A DNA stretch of 64,000 nucleotides from [Eubacterium] eligens ATCC 27750 (GCF_000146185.1 NC_012778.1:2080191-2144190); one strand, 5' to 3'. Shown: positions 10,024 through 18,048, counted from the first letter of the stretch. Notes: generated by a model not told the origin, from the letters alone. Numbers and translations: made by a program.

Positions 10024-10143
10024 GCTGCTTCGCAGCTTATGTTTTACTTATGTCGGTTAAGTTCCTGCTTCGCAGGATAATTTAGGAATATCATACAGTT
10101 TCTTACATGCAAGCATGACGAATCTGCCTGACATTCCTAAATT
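10024..10143 (-). repeat. Hairpin-rich leader between SRP RNA and dnaX
   Basis: This spacer carries two near-identical small hairpins, GCTGCGAAGCAGC (10024-10036) and CCTGCGAAGCAGG (10064-10076) on the minus strand. An 11-base perfect inverted repeat (AATTTAGGAAT, 10079-10089 with 10133-10143) encloses 43 bases. The spacer is probably transcribed into the dnaX leader. Possible roles are processing or weak termination of SRP RNA read-through, but neither is shown. Confidence 0.4.
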
Positions 10144-10170
10144 AGCTGCGACGAGTAACATTTTAATAAC

Positions 10171-10440
10171 AAAAGCCGTGCGTCCGGCTTCGAACTGATA
10201 TCCACAGACGTTACCGATGCAGTTAGCTCGATCCAGGCACCCTTTCAACACCCGGAAGATTCCACTTAATGCTGCTTCATTCCTGACCTGACATGGTTCG
10301 TGGATTTCCGTCGTGAAAGACCCAAATGTCAACACCACTTACACCGGGCTGCTCCATAAATATCAGCCCTCTGCCGAACATCACCCCTGCTATAGCGGAT
10401 TGCAGGTTCAAGGTGCCGCTACTACCCCGGCTGCACGGTA
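10171..10440 (-). ncRNA. ffs: Signal recognition particle RNA, large Bacillus type
   Basis: Read on the minus strand this is a ~270-nt large SRP RNA (scRNA). The 5' end CCGTGC pairs with GCACGG at the 3' end. The Alu-domain segments GTGTTGACATTTGGGTC and GTGCCTGGATCGAGCTAAC are present, and the universally conserved domain IV loop occurs as ATGTCAGGTCAGGAATGAAGC near 10283-10303. It scaffolds Ffh/SRP for co-translational targeting of membrane proteins. Its location just upstream of dnaX-ybaB-recR matches Bacillus. A T-run follows the 3' end. Ends are estimated from pairing and promoter spacing, accurate to a few bases. Confidence 0.93.
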
Positions 10441-10445
10441 TTTCA

Positions 10446-10475
10446 ATTATACTTGTTACATATGCCTGTTGTCAA
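10446..10475 (-). promoter_or_regulatory. Sigma-A promoter of the SRP RNA gene
   Basis: On the minus strand a perfect -35 box TTGACA (10470-10475) and a perfect -10 box TATAAT (10446-10451) are separated by 18 bases. Transcription would begin about seven bases later, at the first pairing base of the SRP RNA. Both boxes are consensus, as expected for a stable RNA. Confidence 0.9.
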
Positions 10476-10525
10476 GGTGTGAAGCACTTCCCAATTTCAC
10501 TTCCCAATTGTTGTTTGTGGAGTCT

Positions 10526-10858
10526 TTGGACTTTCTCTTGCCTTCACACTGCTTTAACGTCCAATTTCGCGTGCCGACTTCCCGGGATTGGACTTCCACA
10601 CGGCTTACCACTGCTTCAACGTCCAATCCGTCATGCTTTGGCGCTCTTTTTGGACTTTCTCTGTGACTCACACTGCTTTAACGTCCAATTTCGCGTGCCG
10701 ACTTCCCGGGATTGGACTTCCACACGGCTTACCACTGCTTCAACATCCAATCCGTCATGCTTTGGCGCTCTTTTTGGACTTCCTCTGTGACTCTCTCTGC
10801 TCTAATGTCCAATTTCGCGTACCGGCTTCCCGGGATTGGACTTCTACACAGCTTACCA
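10526..10858. repeat. 124-bp tandem repeat array of alternating inverted heptamers
   Basis: The segment repeats with a period of exactly 124 bases for about 2.7 units; for example GTCCAATTTCGCG begins at 10559, 10683 and 10807. Each unit contains the heptamer ATTGGAC in alternating orientations (TTGGAC at 10526, 10588, 10650, 10712, 10774, 10836; GTCCAA at 10559, 10621, 10683, 10807, and one mutated to ATCCAA at 10745). Neighbouring heptamers can pair either leftwards or rightwards, giving mutually exclusive hairpins. The array begins eight bases after the stop of the prolyl-tRNA deacylase gene and ends about 50 bases before the SRP promoter. Because 124 is not a multiple of three, the open frames across it are not coding. 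Confidence 0.85.
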
Positions 10859-10865
10859 TCGGTTC

Positions 10866-11420
10866 TTACTCAGATATATCATACCTCGGCAGCTCAACTA
10901 TCACCGCCTCATGATGAACAGCCGGAAGGAATTTCTCCATCACTTCCTTAGTCTTTAATTTAAGACTTGATGTATTAATGCAAGGATGACATCCGAGAGA
11001 TTCACCCTCAAGCACTTCCTTATCCATCAGTAACTGCACATGGTTATCCGTATCATTCATAAGTCCCATTATGGATACTGAACCCGGTGTTATATCTAGG
11101 AATTCCTCCATATATGATTCATCTGCAAATGAAAGTCTCGCTGAATTAATCTGCTTACTCAGATCCTTTGTCTTAAATGGCTTGTCACCCGGCATCATAA
11201 GCATATAAAAATTCGTCTTCTGTCTGTTACATAAGAAAAGATTCTTACATATAAGTGTGTCCAGAATCTTATCTATGTCATTACACACTTCCATTGTTGT
11301 AGCAGGCTCATGGTCTGTTCTGTAATATTCCATTCCAAGCTTATCCAACAAATCATATACTCTGATTTCTTTTTCTAGTCTTCCTGTTTCATCGGCAGGT
11401 CTTCCTTTAATAAGTTCCAT
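10866..11420 (-). CDS. YbaK/ProX-family prolyl-tRNA deacylase
   Basis: A 184-residue protein of the YbaK/EbsC fold, close to the free-standing editing factors PrdX/ProXp-ala that hydrolyse mischarged Ala-tRNA(Pro) made by prolyl-tRNA synthetase. Characteristic stretches are YYRTDHEPATTMEVC (about 37), TLICKNLFLCNRQKTNFYMLMMPGDK (about 60-85) and the SVSIMGLMND motif (about 121), followed by GCHPCINTSSL. ATG 11420 was chosen because GGGAG stands seven bases before it; the longer frame would need a TTG at 11438 without a ribosome site. It follows the ABC ATPase gene by 35 bases on the same strand and is probably co-transcribed with it. The tandem hairpin array begins directly after its stop. 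Substrate specificity is inferred from family. Confidence 0.85.
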   Translation of the reverse strand: MELIKGRPADETGRLEKEIRVYDLLDKLGMEYYRTDHEPATTMEVCNDIDKILDTLICKNLFLCNRQKTNFYMLMMPGDKPFKTKDLSKQINSARLSFADESYMEEFLDITPGSVSIMGLMNDTDNHVQLLMDKEVLEGESLGCHPCINTSSLKLKTKEVMEKFLPAVHHEAVIVELPRYDISE

Positions 11421-11455
11421 GATATTTCTCCCTGACAATCTGATATTCCAATATT

Positions 11456-12373
11456 CTACTCAAAATAATACAGATATACATCCTCAAGGTCAATATTATC
11501 TCCAACTTTTACTGCTTCTTCTGGCAGCTCATCACCTACAACTCTTAACGCAAGACCGTTCTTTCTCTGTCTGATATTGCCAATCTTGTATTCCTTCTGC
11601 AGCTCGCCGACCTCATCAAGCGTACATGTTATCTCACCAACTTTTCCAGCCATGCTTTCAATAAGCTCAACAGGTGTTCCTGTCGCAATTATTTCTCCGC
11701 TCTTTAGAAGAAGTACTTTATCAGCAATACATTCAATATCACTTACAACATGAGTTGCAAAAAGAATTATCTTGTCCTTAGACAGCTCTGCAATATAGTT
11801 TCTTATTGAGATTCTCTCTTTAGGGTCAAGTCCTGCTGTCGGCTCATCAAGTATAAGAATCTTAGGATTACCAAGAAGTGCCTGTGCAAGCAGCACTCTC
11901 TGCTTCATTCCTCCTGAAAATCCTCCAATTTTCTTATATGCAACCTTAGTAAGATTAACTACCTCTAGCAGCTCGTCTATCTGCTGGTTGACAGTCTTAA
12001 CAACCTCATTGCCATTGTCATCAGTCGTCTTAATCTTCTTAACTCCCTTAATCTCTGCCATATATTTAAGAAATGCTTTAGGCGAAAAATCCTCATAAAA
12101 TCCCTGCTGCTGCGGCATGTAGCCAACCAATCCCCTGAACTGTTTGCCAAGCTTTAATATATCTTCCTCTGCACTATCCTCGCCAAAAAGAATACTTCCA
12201 CCATTCATCTTATCTCTCGATACATTATCAGTGATAAGATTAATCATAGTACTCTTGCCGGCTCCATTAGCACCAAGAATACCATATACTCCTGGTGTAA
12301 ATGTATAATTAATCCCCTTCAGTGCCTGAACTGTACCATAAGTTTTCTTTAAATTCCTTACCTCTAATTTCAT
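11456..12373 (-). CDS. ABC transporter ATP-binding protein, permease not nearby
   Basis: A 305-residue ABC ATPase with the full set of motifs: Walker A GANGAGKST (about 34), Q-loop region near MPQQQ, signature FSGGMKQRV (about 152), Walker B ILILDEPTAGLD (about 172) and H-loop ATHVVSD (about 205). The C-terminal 80 residues are the extension seen in ABC-2-type exporter ATPases. Such a protein normally energises a membrane permease encoded next door, but none is found on either side: upstream are only two micro-ORFs and downstream a tRNA deacylase. It is therefore either an orphan working with a distant permease or the remainder of a decayed system. An AGAAGG ribosome site precedes the ATG. 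Confidence 0.9.
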   Translation of the reverse strand: MKLEVRNLKKTYGTVQALKGINYTFTPGVYGILGANGAGKSTMINLITDNVSRDKMNGGSILFGEDSAEEDILKLGKQFRGLVGYMPQQQGFYEDFSPKAFLKYMAEIKGVKKIKTTDDNGNEVVKTVNQQIDELLEVVNLTKVAYKKIGGFSGGMKQRVLLAQALLGNPKILILDEPTAGLDPKERISIRNYIAELSKDKIILFATHVVSDIECIADKVLLLKSGEIIATGTPVELIESMAGKVGEITCTLDEVGELQKEYKIGNIRQRKNGLALRVVGDELPEEAVKVGDNIDLEDVYLYYFE

Positions 12374-12408
12374 ACCCTGTACCTTCTCTTTCCTAATGAT
12401 TTTCCGAA

Positions 12409-12471
12409 CTACATCATAACCAGCATAATAATAAGCTCAGCCACTAACTCTGTCACATAACGCATAGTCAT
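12409..12471 (-). CDS. Micro-ORF, 20-residue hydrophobic peptide
   Basis: A 20-codon frame (MTMRYVTELVAELIIMLVMM) beginning three bases after the stop of the neighbouring 35-residue micro-ORF and ending 35 bases before the ABC ATPase start. Its second half is wholly hydrophobic and could span a membrane once. There is no clear ribosome site of its own, so translation would depend on coupling. It may be real, a leader, or a remnant of a permease. Low certainty. Confidence 0.25.
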   Translation of the reverse strand: MTMRYVTELVAELIIMLVMM

Positions 12472-12474
12472 GAA

Positions 12475-12582
12475 TTATCCTACCGATGCATGAAGTATAA
12501 GACTTTTGATAGCTCCGATACTGCCTACTGATATAATCATTATACTACTAATCTGTGCCAGTGCAATCATAATTCTGCGCAC
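12475..12582 (-). CDS. Micro-ORF, 35-residue membrane peptide
   Basis: A 35-codon frame with a GTG start, preceded three to four bases upstream by a strong AAAGGAGGG ribosome site, which is the main reason to list it. The peptide begins VRRIMIALAQ and then carries a long uncharged stretch (about residues 4-25), consistent with one membrane helix after a basic N-terminus. It lies directly upstream of the 20-residue micro-ORF and the orphan ABC ATPase, all on one strand, so it could be a small transporter subunit or a relic. I know no family for it. Confidence 0.4.
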   Translation of the reverse strand: MRRIMIALAQISSIMIISVGSIGAIKSLILHASVG

Positions 12583-12683
12583 GTTCCCTCCTTTTATTAT
12601 TAATACGAAAAATGTTCCAGATAAGTTGACGCATTTTCACAAAAAAGTTAAAATTTTTATAATATTTTGTGGAGGATAATTTA

Positions 12684-13199
12684 GTGGATAATACTCAGGT
12701 GGATTTTGAAAAAGATGATTACAGATATATGAAACAGGCAATCACACAGGCTAAGAAGGCTTATAAACTCAATGAAGTGCCTATCGGCTGTGTGATTGTG
12801 TATGAAGGAAAGGTTATAGGAAGAGGCTACAACCGCCGTAACACTGATAAAACCTCTCTCGGCCATGCCGAGATTACTGCAATTAAGAAAGCCAGCCGCT
12901 ACATGAACGACTGGCGGCTTGAGAACTGCACTTTATATGTTACGCTTGAACCTTGTCAGATGTGTGCAGGTGCTATTGTTCAGGCAAGAATTCCAAGAGT
13001 TGTTATCGGTTCCATGAATCCCAAAGCAGGATGTGCCGGTTCTATACTTAATATACTGCAGATTCCGACATTTAATCACCAGTGCGAAATTACTAAAGGT
13101 GTATGTGAAGAAGAATGTTCAGAAATGCTCACAACATTTTTCAAGGAACTGCGTAAAAGCAAGAAAAAGAATACTACTGTCACTACTGATGGAGAATGA
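12684..13199 (+). CDS. tadA: tRNA-specific adenosine deaminase
   Basis: A 171-residue zinc deaminase that converts the wobble adenosine of tRNA-Arg(ACG) to inosine. The catalytic motif HAEITAI (about 57) supplies the zinc-binding His and the proton-shuttling Glu, and PCQMCAG (about 86) supplies the two Cys ligands. GTG 12684 was taken as start because GGAGG lies eight bases upstream; the earlier in-frame GTG at 12669 precedes that ribosome site. The C-terminal tail is basic and Lys/Thr-rich. The stop lies two bases before the next start, so the acetyltransferase downstream is probably coupled. Nothing is missing. Confidence 0.95.
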   Translation: MDNTQVDFEKDDYRYMKQAITQAKKAYKLNEVPIGCVIVYEGKVIGRGYNRRNTDKTSLGHAEITAIKKASRYMNDWRLENCTLYVTLEPCQMCAGAIVQARIPRVVIGSMNPKAGCAGSILNILQIPTFNHQCEITKGVCEEECSEMLTTFFKELRKSKKKNTTVTTDGE

Positions 13200-13201
13200 T
13201 T

Positions 13202-13741
13202 ATGAAATTTGAATACGATTTTGAAGGCATGAAGCTTAAAGTACTTGATGAAACATTTGCAGGAAAAGTACTTGAATTCTACAGCCGTAACCGTGAAGAA
13301 TTCGACAGATACGAAGCTGCCAAGCCCGATAATTTCTATACAACAGAATATATTACAGCCACACTTAAAGCCGAATATGCTGCTTTGCTAAAGGGTGAAT
13401 TCGGCAGATTTTTTCTTTTCTCTGACGACATGCCAGGTGAAATTCTCGGCTCTGTATCTTTTTTTGGTGTTACAAGCATTAACCGTTCTTGCCGCATAGG
13501 ATATAAGATTGATAAGAATTACCGCCAGTTAGGACTTGGAAGCCTTATGGTTAAACATATGCTTGAGATTCTTACACACGAAAAGGAGATGCACAGGATT
13601 GAAGCTTACATTCACCCTCAAAACATCTCCTCTATTAATCTTGTCAAATCTCTTGGCTTTATATCCGAAGGAACCGCCTACTCCTATGTAAAGCTTAACG
13701 GCTCATGGCAGGATCATTTAAGATTCGTCTATATTTCCTGA
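13202..13741 (+). CDS. GNAT acetyltransferase, RimJ/RimL-like
   Basis: A 179-residue GNAT protein. The acetyl-CoA pyrophosphate-binding loop appears as YRQLGLGSLMVKHML (about 112-126), preceded by the beta-4 strand CRIGYKID. Beta-5 and the following helix appear as RIEAYIHPQNISSINLVKSLGF, a pattern typical of the RimJ/RimL N-terminal acetyltransferase branch. It therefore probably acetylates a protein N-terminus or a small amine; the substrate cannot be read from sequence. ATG 13202 is preferred over 13196 because GGAG lies seven bases before it. It follows tadA almost without gap. Its last 13 bases overlap tail-to-tail with the opposite-strand gene at 13729. Confidence 0.85.
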   Translation: MKFEYDFEGMKLKVLDETFAGKVLEFYSRNREEFDRYEAAKPDNFYTTEYITATLKAEYAALLKGEFGRFFLFSDDMPGEILGSVSFFGVTSINRSCRIGYKIDKNYRQLGLGSLMVKHMLEILTHEKEMHRIEAYIHPQNISSINLVKSLGFISEGTAYSYVKLNGSWQDHLRFVYIS

Positions 13742-14853
13742 TACCAGTATCCAAAATATGGATTGGCATAGTCACTCCTGTGACTCTTCTTAAAATTATT
13801 AAAGCCAAACATTGAAGCCATGTAACGTTCACGGTTGCAGTACATTCCCGGAACGCCAACGAAATATTTAGTATTATCAAGGTTATCGCGCACTCTTCCA
13901 AAAAGTATGTGCCTGAAATTATAATAACCATGCAGCAGGAAGCTGTTTCCCGTGATATCAATTTCATTCTGGTTAAGACACTTTAACTTCTCTGGCGACA
14001 CTTCTATACAATCATAGAAGTAATCATCGTCAAATGCATCTATATAATCAGCCCGCACAAAAAGCTTTTCAAAAGGATCCGTCTGCGTTGCATTAGCTCT
14101 GTGTGCTTTTTGCTGCAAATGTTGTGTTTCCGCAGGTATTTTAGCTGCTGCTCCGGCAGCCTTTATATCTTCTGTGGCTGTGTCACTTACGCTTTCCGCA
14201 GTCACGCCTGTCTGCGGTCTGTATGCTTCGGCCTGCTTTGACTGAACTGCCTGCGGTCTGCCCGCTGACACAGCAGGTTCTGCCTGAGCCATCTGCGATT
14301 CTAATGTCTGCGATTCTGACAACTCTGGTCTGACCGGTTCTGACCTTAACGATTCTGCCAGAACAGACTCTGACATTTGCTGCCCCCGCTCTTTCTCCTC
14401 ACTCTGTCTCATACGCTCTTTTATAACAATTCCGGCCTCAGCCTGCTTCTTTGCGTCCATTCCTGAGAACACAAGCATATCAGGAGTTACATCTTCATCT
14501 TTCCACATTGAAAGCATGCAGTCATATCTTGCGTCCTCCATTGCAACCGCAAGTCCGCATATATCCCTGAAGCTGTAGCCTGTGTCATTTATATTATCAG
14601 GGTTAAATACGCCACTGTATTCCATCTGTCCCATTTTTACAAGACATTCCCCTAACTTTATAAGCCTGTAGCCGCTGTCAGTAACCATCATATATATTCC
14701 AAACATTTCCGGACTGTCTGTTTTAACGCCTCTTAAACTGATGCTTAACTTGAACTGCCCCTGATGAACTAATGCCTTTGCAAAGCCTGCATTTCTGCCC
14801 TTTACTCCCTCCGGATATGAATATATGTATGAAACAAGACGCTGATAATCCAC
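13729..14853 (-). CDS. DUF6128-like protein of unknown function
   Basis: A 374-residue protein with two conserved ends and a poor middle. The N-terminal part (YQRLVSYIYSYPEGVKGRNAGFAK) and the C-terminal part (FVGVPGMYCNRERYMASMFGF, ending NPYFGYWYQEI) match a family I recall as DUF6128, common in Lachnospiraceae and uncharacterised. Between about residues 150 and 255 is a Gln/Ala/Glu/Ser-rich low-complexity linker with repeated SE- and QA-type words. No signal peptide or membrane segment is seen. The linker suggests two globular domains on a flexible tether. It stands alone, convergent with the acetyltransferase gene. Function is unknown. Confidence 0.75.
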   Translation of the reverse strand: MDYQRLVSYIYSYPEGVKGRNAGFAKALVHQGQFKLSISLRGVKTDSPEMFGIYMMVTDSGYRLIKLGECLVKMGQMEYSGVFNPDNINDTGYSFRDICGLAVAMEDARYDCMLSMWKDEDVTPDMLVFSGMDAKKQAEAGIVIKERMRQSEEKERGQQMSESVLAESLRSEPVRPELSESQTLESQMAQAEPAVSAGRPQAVQSKQAEAYRPQTGVTAESVSDTATEDIKAAGAAAKIPAETQHLQQKAHRANATQTDPFEKLFVRADYIDAFDDDYFYDCIEVSPEKLKCLNQNEIDITGNSFLLHGYYNFRHILFGRVRDNLDNTKYFVGVPGMYCNRERYMASMFGFNNFKKSHRSDYANPYFGYWYQEI

Positions 14854-14933
14854 AATAAACCTCCGCCATAATTAATTCTCTTATGCACCTTATGCCATGC
14901 ATTAAGAAAATATTCCATCAGGGAGGTTTTATC

Positions 14934-15962
14934 TTAATCTACCACCATATTCTTTCCGTTATTTTTTCCGTAATAAAGCCTGTCATCTGCACTCTTTATC
15001 CATTCTTCTATATCACCATCGGCATTTCTCTGCGCCACTCCTATTGTTAGTGATATATTTATCTTCTGCTGTTTATAAATACATTCAGAGTTTTCTATTT
15101 CTCTCCTCAATTTTTCTAATACTTCATGTGTGCTGTCGTGTGTTCCATTATGTATAAGAAATTCTTCTCCGCCCCACCTTGAAATCACACAGTTACTGCA
15201 TATATTTTTCATCTTCTGTGCAATGAAATTTAACACATAATCACCACAGTTATGTCCATATGTATCATTTATTTTCTTGAAATCATCTACATCTGCCATT
15301 GCAAGCCAGCCTTCATCGTCCGCATCATATTCTTCAAGATAATTAATCATATATCTTCTGCTGTAAAGGTCTGTCAGAAGATCAATGTTGGCAATTGAAT
15401 TAAGCTTCTTCTCAGACTCAATAACAAGATCGACTATCACCTTAGTATAATATATTAAAAATGCTGATACACTTATTGCATTACATGCAAGCATCACAGA
15501 TATAATTGTTTTATTAATTTCATACAATGGTCCGTTAATTATAGCTATTGCTGATGATATTATACTTACAGCAACTATTGCTATCGACACAGCCAGTGGA
15601 TTCGGGTCTTTTGTATCGGTCTTGGTTGATATGTATTGTGAATAAAATATTATAGGTATTAATGACATGCTATACAGATGAAATCCACATTTATACCCAA
15701 GACATATTGTTGCAATAGCCATATAAATTATAATTGTTGCATACACACACCACATATATGCACACACTTTCTGCCTTTTTAACAGCATAAAATATAACAC
15801 ATAACCAATCAGTGCTATTACACTGTAATAAATCATTGGTGTTATATTAAAATATACAAATAATGTCAGCATAAATGCAACAAATAAAAACAACGATATG
15901 TTAACAACCACGCATAGTTTAACAACCTGCTCCAGATTAAATTCTTTTTTATTAATGCTCAT
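14934..15962 (-). CDS. Membrane diguanylate cyclase, GGDEF domain
   Basis: A 342-residue protein with about six hydrophobic helices in the first 190 residues and a C-terminal GGDEF domain. The domain shows LTDLYSRRYM, then DVDDFKKINDTYGHNCGD (metal and nucleotide site), and the active-site motif RWGGEEF near residue 266. GGEEF is a functional variant, so synthesis of cyclic di-GMP from GTP is expected. I do not see an RxxD inhibitory site immediately before the motif. The membrane part has no recognised sensor domain. ATG 15962 has AGGAG five bases upstream; the longer frame from 16016 does not. The neighbouring HD-GYP gene at 44.5 kb would degrade the same messenger. Confidence 0.88.
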   Translation of the reverse strand: MSINKKEFNLEQVVKLCVVVNISLFLFVAFMLTLFVYFNITPMIYYSVIALIGYVLYFMLLKRQKVCAYMWCVYATIIIYMAIATICLGYKCGFHLYSMSLIPIIFYSQYISTKTDTKDPNPLAVSIAIVAVSIISSAIAIINGPLYEINKTIISVMLACNAISVSAFLIYYTKVIVDLVIESEKKLNSIANIDLLTDLYSRRYMINYLEEYDADDEGWLAMADVDDFKKINDTYGHNCGDYVLNFIAQKMKNICSNCVISRWGGEEFLIHNGTHDSTHEVLEKLRREIENSECIYKQQKINISLTIGVAQRNADGDIEEWIKSADDRLYYGKNNGKNMVVD

Positions 15963-16048
15963 GATATCTCCTGATAATATGTTCTCGATTGTAAGTAGTA
16001 CTATAGTATCATACAAAAGTTACTTTTGCACTACATTTTTATTGCAGC

Positions 16049-16077
16049 TTGACATTTTTTATTAAGTTTCATAACAT
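16049..16077 (+). promoter_or_regulatory. Probable sigma-A promoter of rsmA
   Basis: A perfect TTGACA (16049-16054), a 17-base spacer and a TAACAT -10 box (16072-16077) lie just upstream of rsmA. The predicted transcript would have a leader of about 17 bases with the GGAGG site inside it. Confidence 0.6.
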
Positions 16078-16100
16078 TATTCTTATAGATTGGAGGCAAT

Positions 16101-16982
16101 ATGAGCGATAATAAATATAATAATGTTATGCACCTTGGCAACCCAACTAACACGATTGCCGTGCTTAACAGATATGGTTTTGATTTCAAGAAAAAGTTCG
16201 GGCAGAACTTTCTTATAGATGAAAATGTTGTTGAGAAAATCGTCCGTGAAGCAGGCGTTACCAAAGATGATTTTGTTGTTGAAGTTGGTCCGGGAATCGG
16301 AACAATGACCCAGATTCTTTGTGAGAATGCCAGAGAAGTTGTTGCCGTTGAGATTGATAAGAAGCTTATTCCTATTCTTACAGAAGATACTCTTTCTTAT
16401 TATGACAATGTGACAGTAATCAATGAAGATATCTTAAAGCTTGATATTAAGAAGCTTGCTGATGAGAAGAATGAAGGCAGACCAATCAAGGTTGTTGCCA
16501 ACCTTCCATACTATATAACAACACCTATTATTATGGGACTTTTTGAGAGCCATGTACCATTAGACAGTATAACTATCATGGTTCAGAAAGAGGTAGCTGA
16601 CCGCATGCAATGTGGTCCTGGAACTAAAGATTATGGCGCACTTTCACTTGCTGTACAGTTCTACGCCAAGCCTAAGGTTGTGCTTAATGTGCCTGCTAGC
16701 TGCTTCATGCCTCGTCCTAATGTTGATTCAGCGGTTATCCGTCTTGAGCGCTTCAAAACCCCACCTGTTGATGTTAAGAATGAACATCTTATGTTCAAGA
16801 TAATAAGAGCATCATTTAACCAGCGCCGAAAGACTATGCTTAACAGTGTCGGCAATTCCGGCATCGGCATCACGAAAGAAGCTCTTACCAACGCATTAGA
16901 AACTATGGGACTTCCGCTTACTATCCGCGGCGAAGCCCTTACACTTGAGCAGTTTGCACAATTAAGCAATCTGCTGTGCTAA
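16101..16982 (+). CDS. rsmA: 16S rRNA dimethyladenosine transferase
   Basis: A 293-residue RsmA/KsgA, which dimethylates two adjacent adenosines near the 3' end of 16S rRNA late in small-subunit assembly. Motifs are KKFGQNFLID (about 32-41), the SAM-binding VEVGPGIGTMT (about 60-70), VEIDKKL, and the catalytic NLPYYITTP (about 135-143). The C-terminal helical domain includes the FNQRRKTM segment. GGAGG lies seven bases before the ATG. It is transcribed alone toward tatD, and the 20-bp inverted repeat behind it probably terminates both. Confidence 0.96.
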   Translation: MSDNKYNNVMHLGNPTNTIAVLNRYGFDFKKKFGQNFLIDENVVEKIVREAGVTKDDFVVEVGPGIGTMTQILCENAREVVAVEIDKKLIPILTEDTLSYYDNVTVINEDILKLDIKKLADEKNEGRPIKVVANLPYYITTPIIMGLFESHVPLDSITIMVQKEVADRMQCGPGTKDYGALSLAVQFYAKPKVVLNVPASCFMPRPNVDSAVIRLERFKTPPVDVKNEHLMFKIIRASFNQRRKTMLNSVGNSGIGITKEALTNALETMGLPLTIRGEALTLEQFAQLSNLLC

Positions 16983-17093
16983 ATAACATGATACCTATAA
17001 GTAGTCGCATTTTCACTGCTTTAGTAGGTTTTTTTGCAGCAAAATTCACGTAAATCAGGTTACTTCCAGACTAAAGACCTATACAACAACAAA

Positions 17094-17170
17094 AAAACTG
17101 CTATTTAGTAGGTGTTTTCATGGCTTTATCAATAAAAACCACGTTAAAAGACCTACTAAATAGCAGTTTT
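17094..17170. repeat. Perfect 20-bp inverted repeat, bidirectional terminator or MITE-like hairpin
   Basis: AAAACTGCTATTTAGTAGGT (17094-17113) is perfectly inverted at 17151-17170, enclosing 37 bases. T-rich tails follow the stem on both strands, fitting a terminator shared by the convergent rsmA and tatD genes, although the loop is unusually long. A degraded relative of one arm (ACTGCTTTAGTAGGT) occurs upstream at about 17017, suggesting a duplicated small element. Confidence 0.6.
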
Positions 17171-17241
17171 ATTATAATTTATATGTTTCAGCCCAGTTTA
17201 CACAAGAAAAGGGCTGTCCTGCCGGCAAAGTCCTCGAAACC

Positions 17242-18048
17242 TTACTCCCCAAAAAGCAGCCTTCTCGCATTCTGGTTAGTAACATCAATAACCTCCTGCG
17301 TATCAAGCCCTTTAATCTGCGCCAGCTTTTCTGCAACATATTTTATATTGCGGCTGTCGTTTCTTTTACCTCGGTTAGGCTCAGGTGCCATATATGGACT
17401 GTCTGTCTCAAGAACAATTCTATCCATCGGTATATACGCGGCTGCTTCCACAAGCTTCTTAGCATTCTTAAATGTAAGAACACCGCCGATTCCTATAGAG
17501 AAGCCCATATTAAGAAAGTCTCTTGCTGCTTCCTTACTGTATGAATAACAGTGGATTATTCCGCCTGTATCCTGTCCGTGATTACTCTTTAATATGTCGA
17601 TTGTATCCTGACATGCATCTCTTGAATGAATCATTACCGGCATGTGTGTACGGTACGCTATATTCATCTGTGCTGCAAACCATTCACGCTGCTGCTTCTT
17701 CTCAGCCGCCGCCATATCTGCATCATCTGACACATAGTAGTAATCAAGTCCGATTTCTCCAAGCGCAACAATCTTTCTTGCCTTAGATTCACCAAGCATG
17801 TTTTCCAGCCATTCAATGTCCGATTCTTTCAATCTGACAATATCCTCCGGGTGGAAACCAATCGCTGCATATACCTTTTCATATTGTGCAGCAAGTGCAA
17901 GGGAAGCCTCACAGCCCTGACGGCTTGCACCTACATTAACAATGTAATCAAGCTCCCCTGTATCACTAAGCATGCTGCTTATAAGTTCATCTCTGTCCTC
18001 ATCAAATCTTTCATCATCATAATGAGCATGAGTTTCAAATATCTTCAT
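17242..18048 (-). CDS. tatD: TatD-family metal-dependent nuclease
   Basis: A 268-residue TIM-barrel hydrolase of the TatD family. Metal ligands are visible as THAHYDD (about 6-12), GEIGLDYY (about 97), MIHSRDA (about 140), IHCYSYS (about 164) and ETDSPYMAP (about 214). TatD proteins are DNases, and related members remove D-aminoacyl groups from tRNA, so the physiological substrate is uncertain. The ATG lies five bases beyond the metG stop, so it is co-transcribed with metG, a pairing common in Firmicutes. Length and motifs are complete. Confidence 0.93.
   Translation of the reverse strand: MKIFETHAHYDDERFDEDRDELISSMLSDTGELDYIVNVGASRQGCEASLALAAQYEKVYAAIGFHPEDIVRLKESDIEWLENMLGESKARKIVALGEIGLDYYYVSDDADMAAAEKKQQREWFAAQMNIAYRTHMPVMIHSRDACQDTIDILKSNHGQDTGGIIHCYSYSKEAARDFLNMGFSIGIGGVLTFKNAKKLVEAAAYIPMDRIVLETDSPYMAPEPNRGKRNDSRNIKYVAEKLAQIKGLDTQEVIDVTNQNARRLLFGE

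Noticed and set aside
10057..10338. Open frame of 93 codons on the minus strand
   Set aside because: It overlaps the conserved core of the SRP RNA, has no ribosome site, and its residues match nothing.
10526..10858. CRISPR array
   Set aside because: The repeat unit is a continuous 124-base tandem repeat with no unique spacers, and there are no cas genes.
10313..10951. Several plus-strand frames of 80-150 codons
   Set aside because: They run through the SRP RNA and the 124-bp tandem array; the period is not divisible by three, so the frames shift between repeats, and there is no ribosome site.
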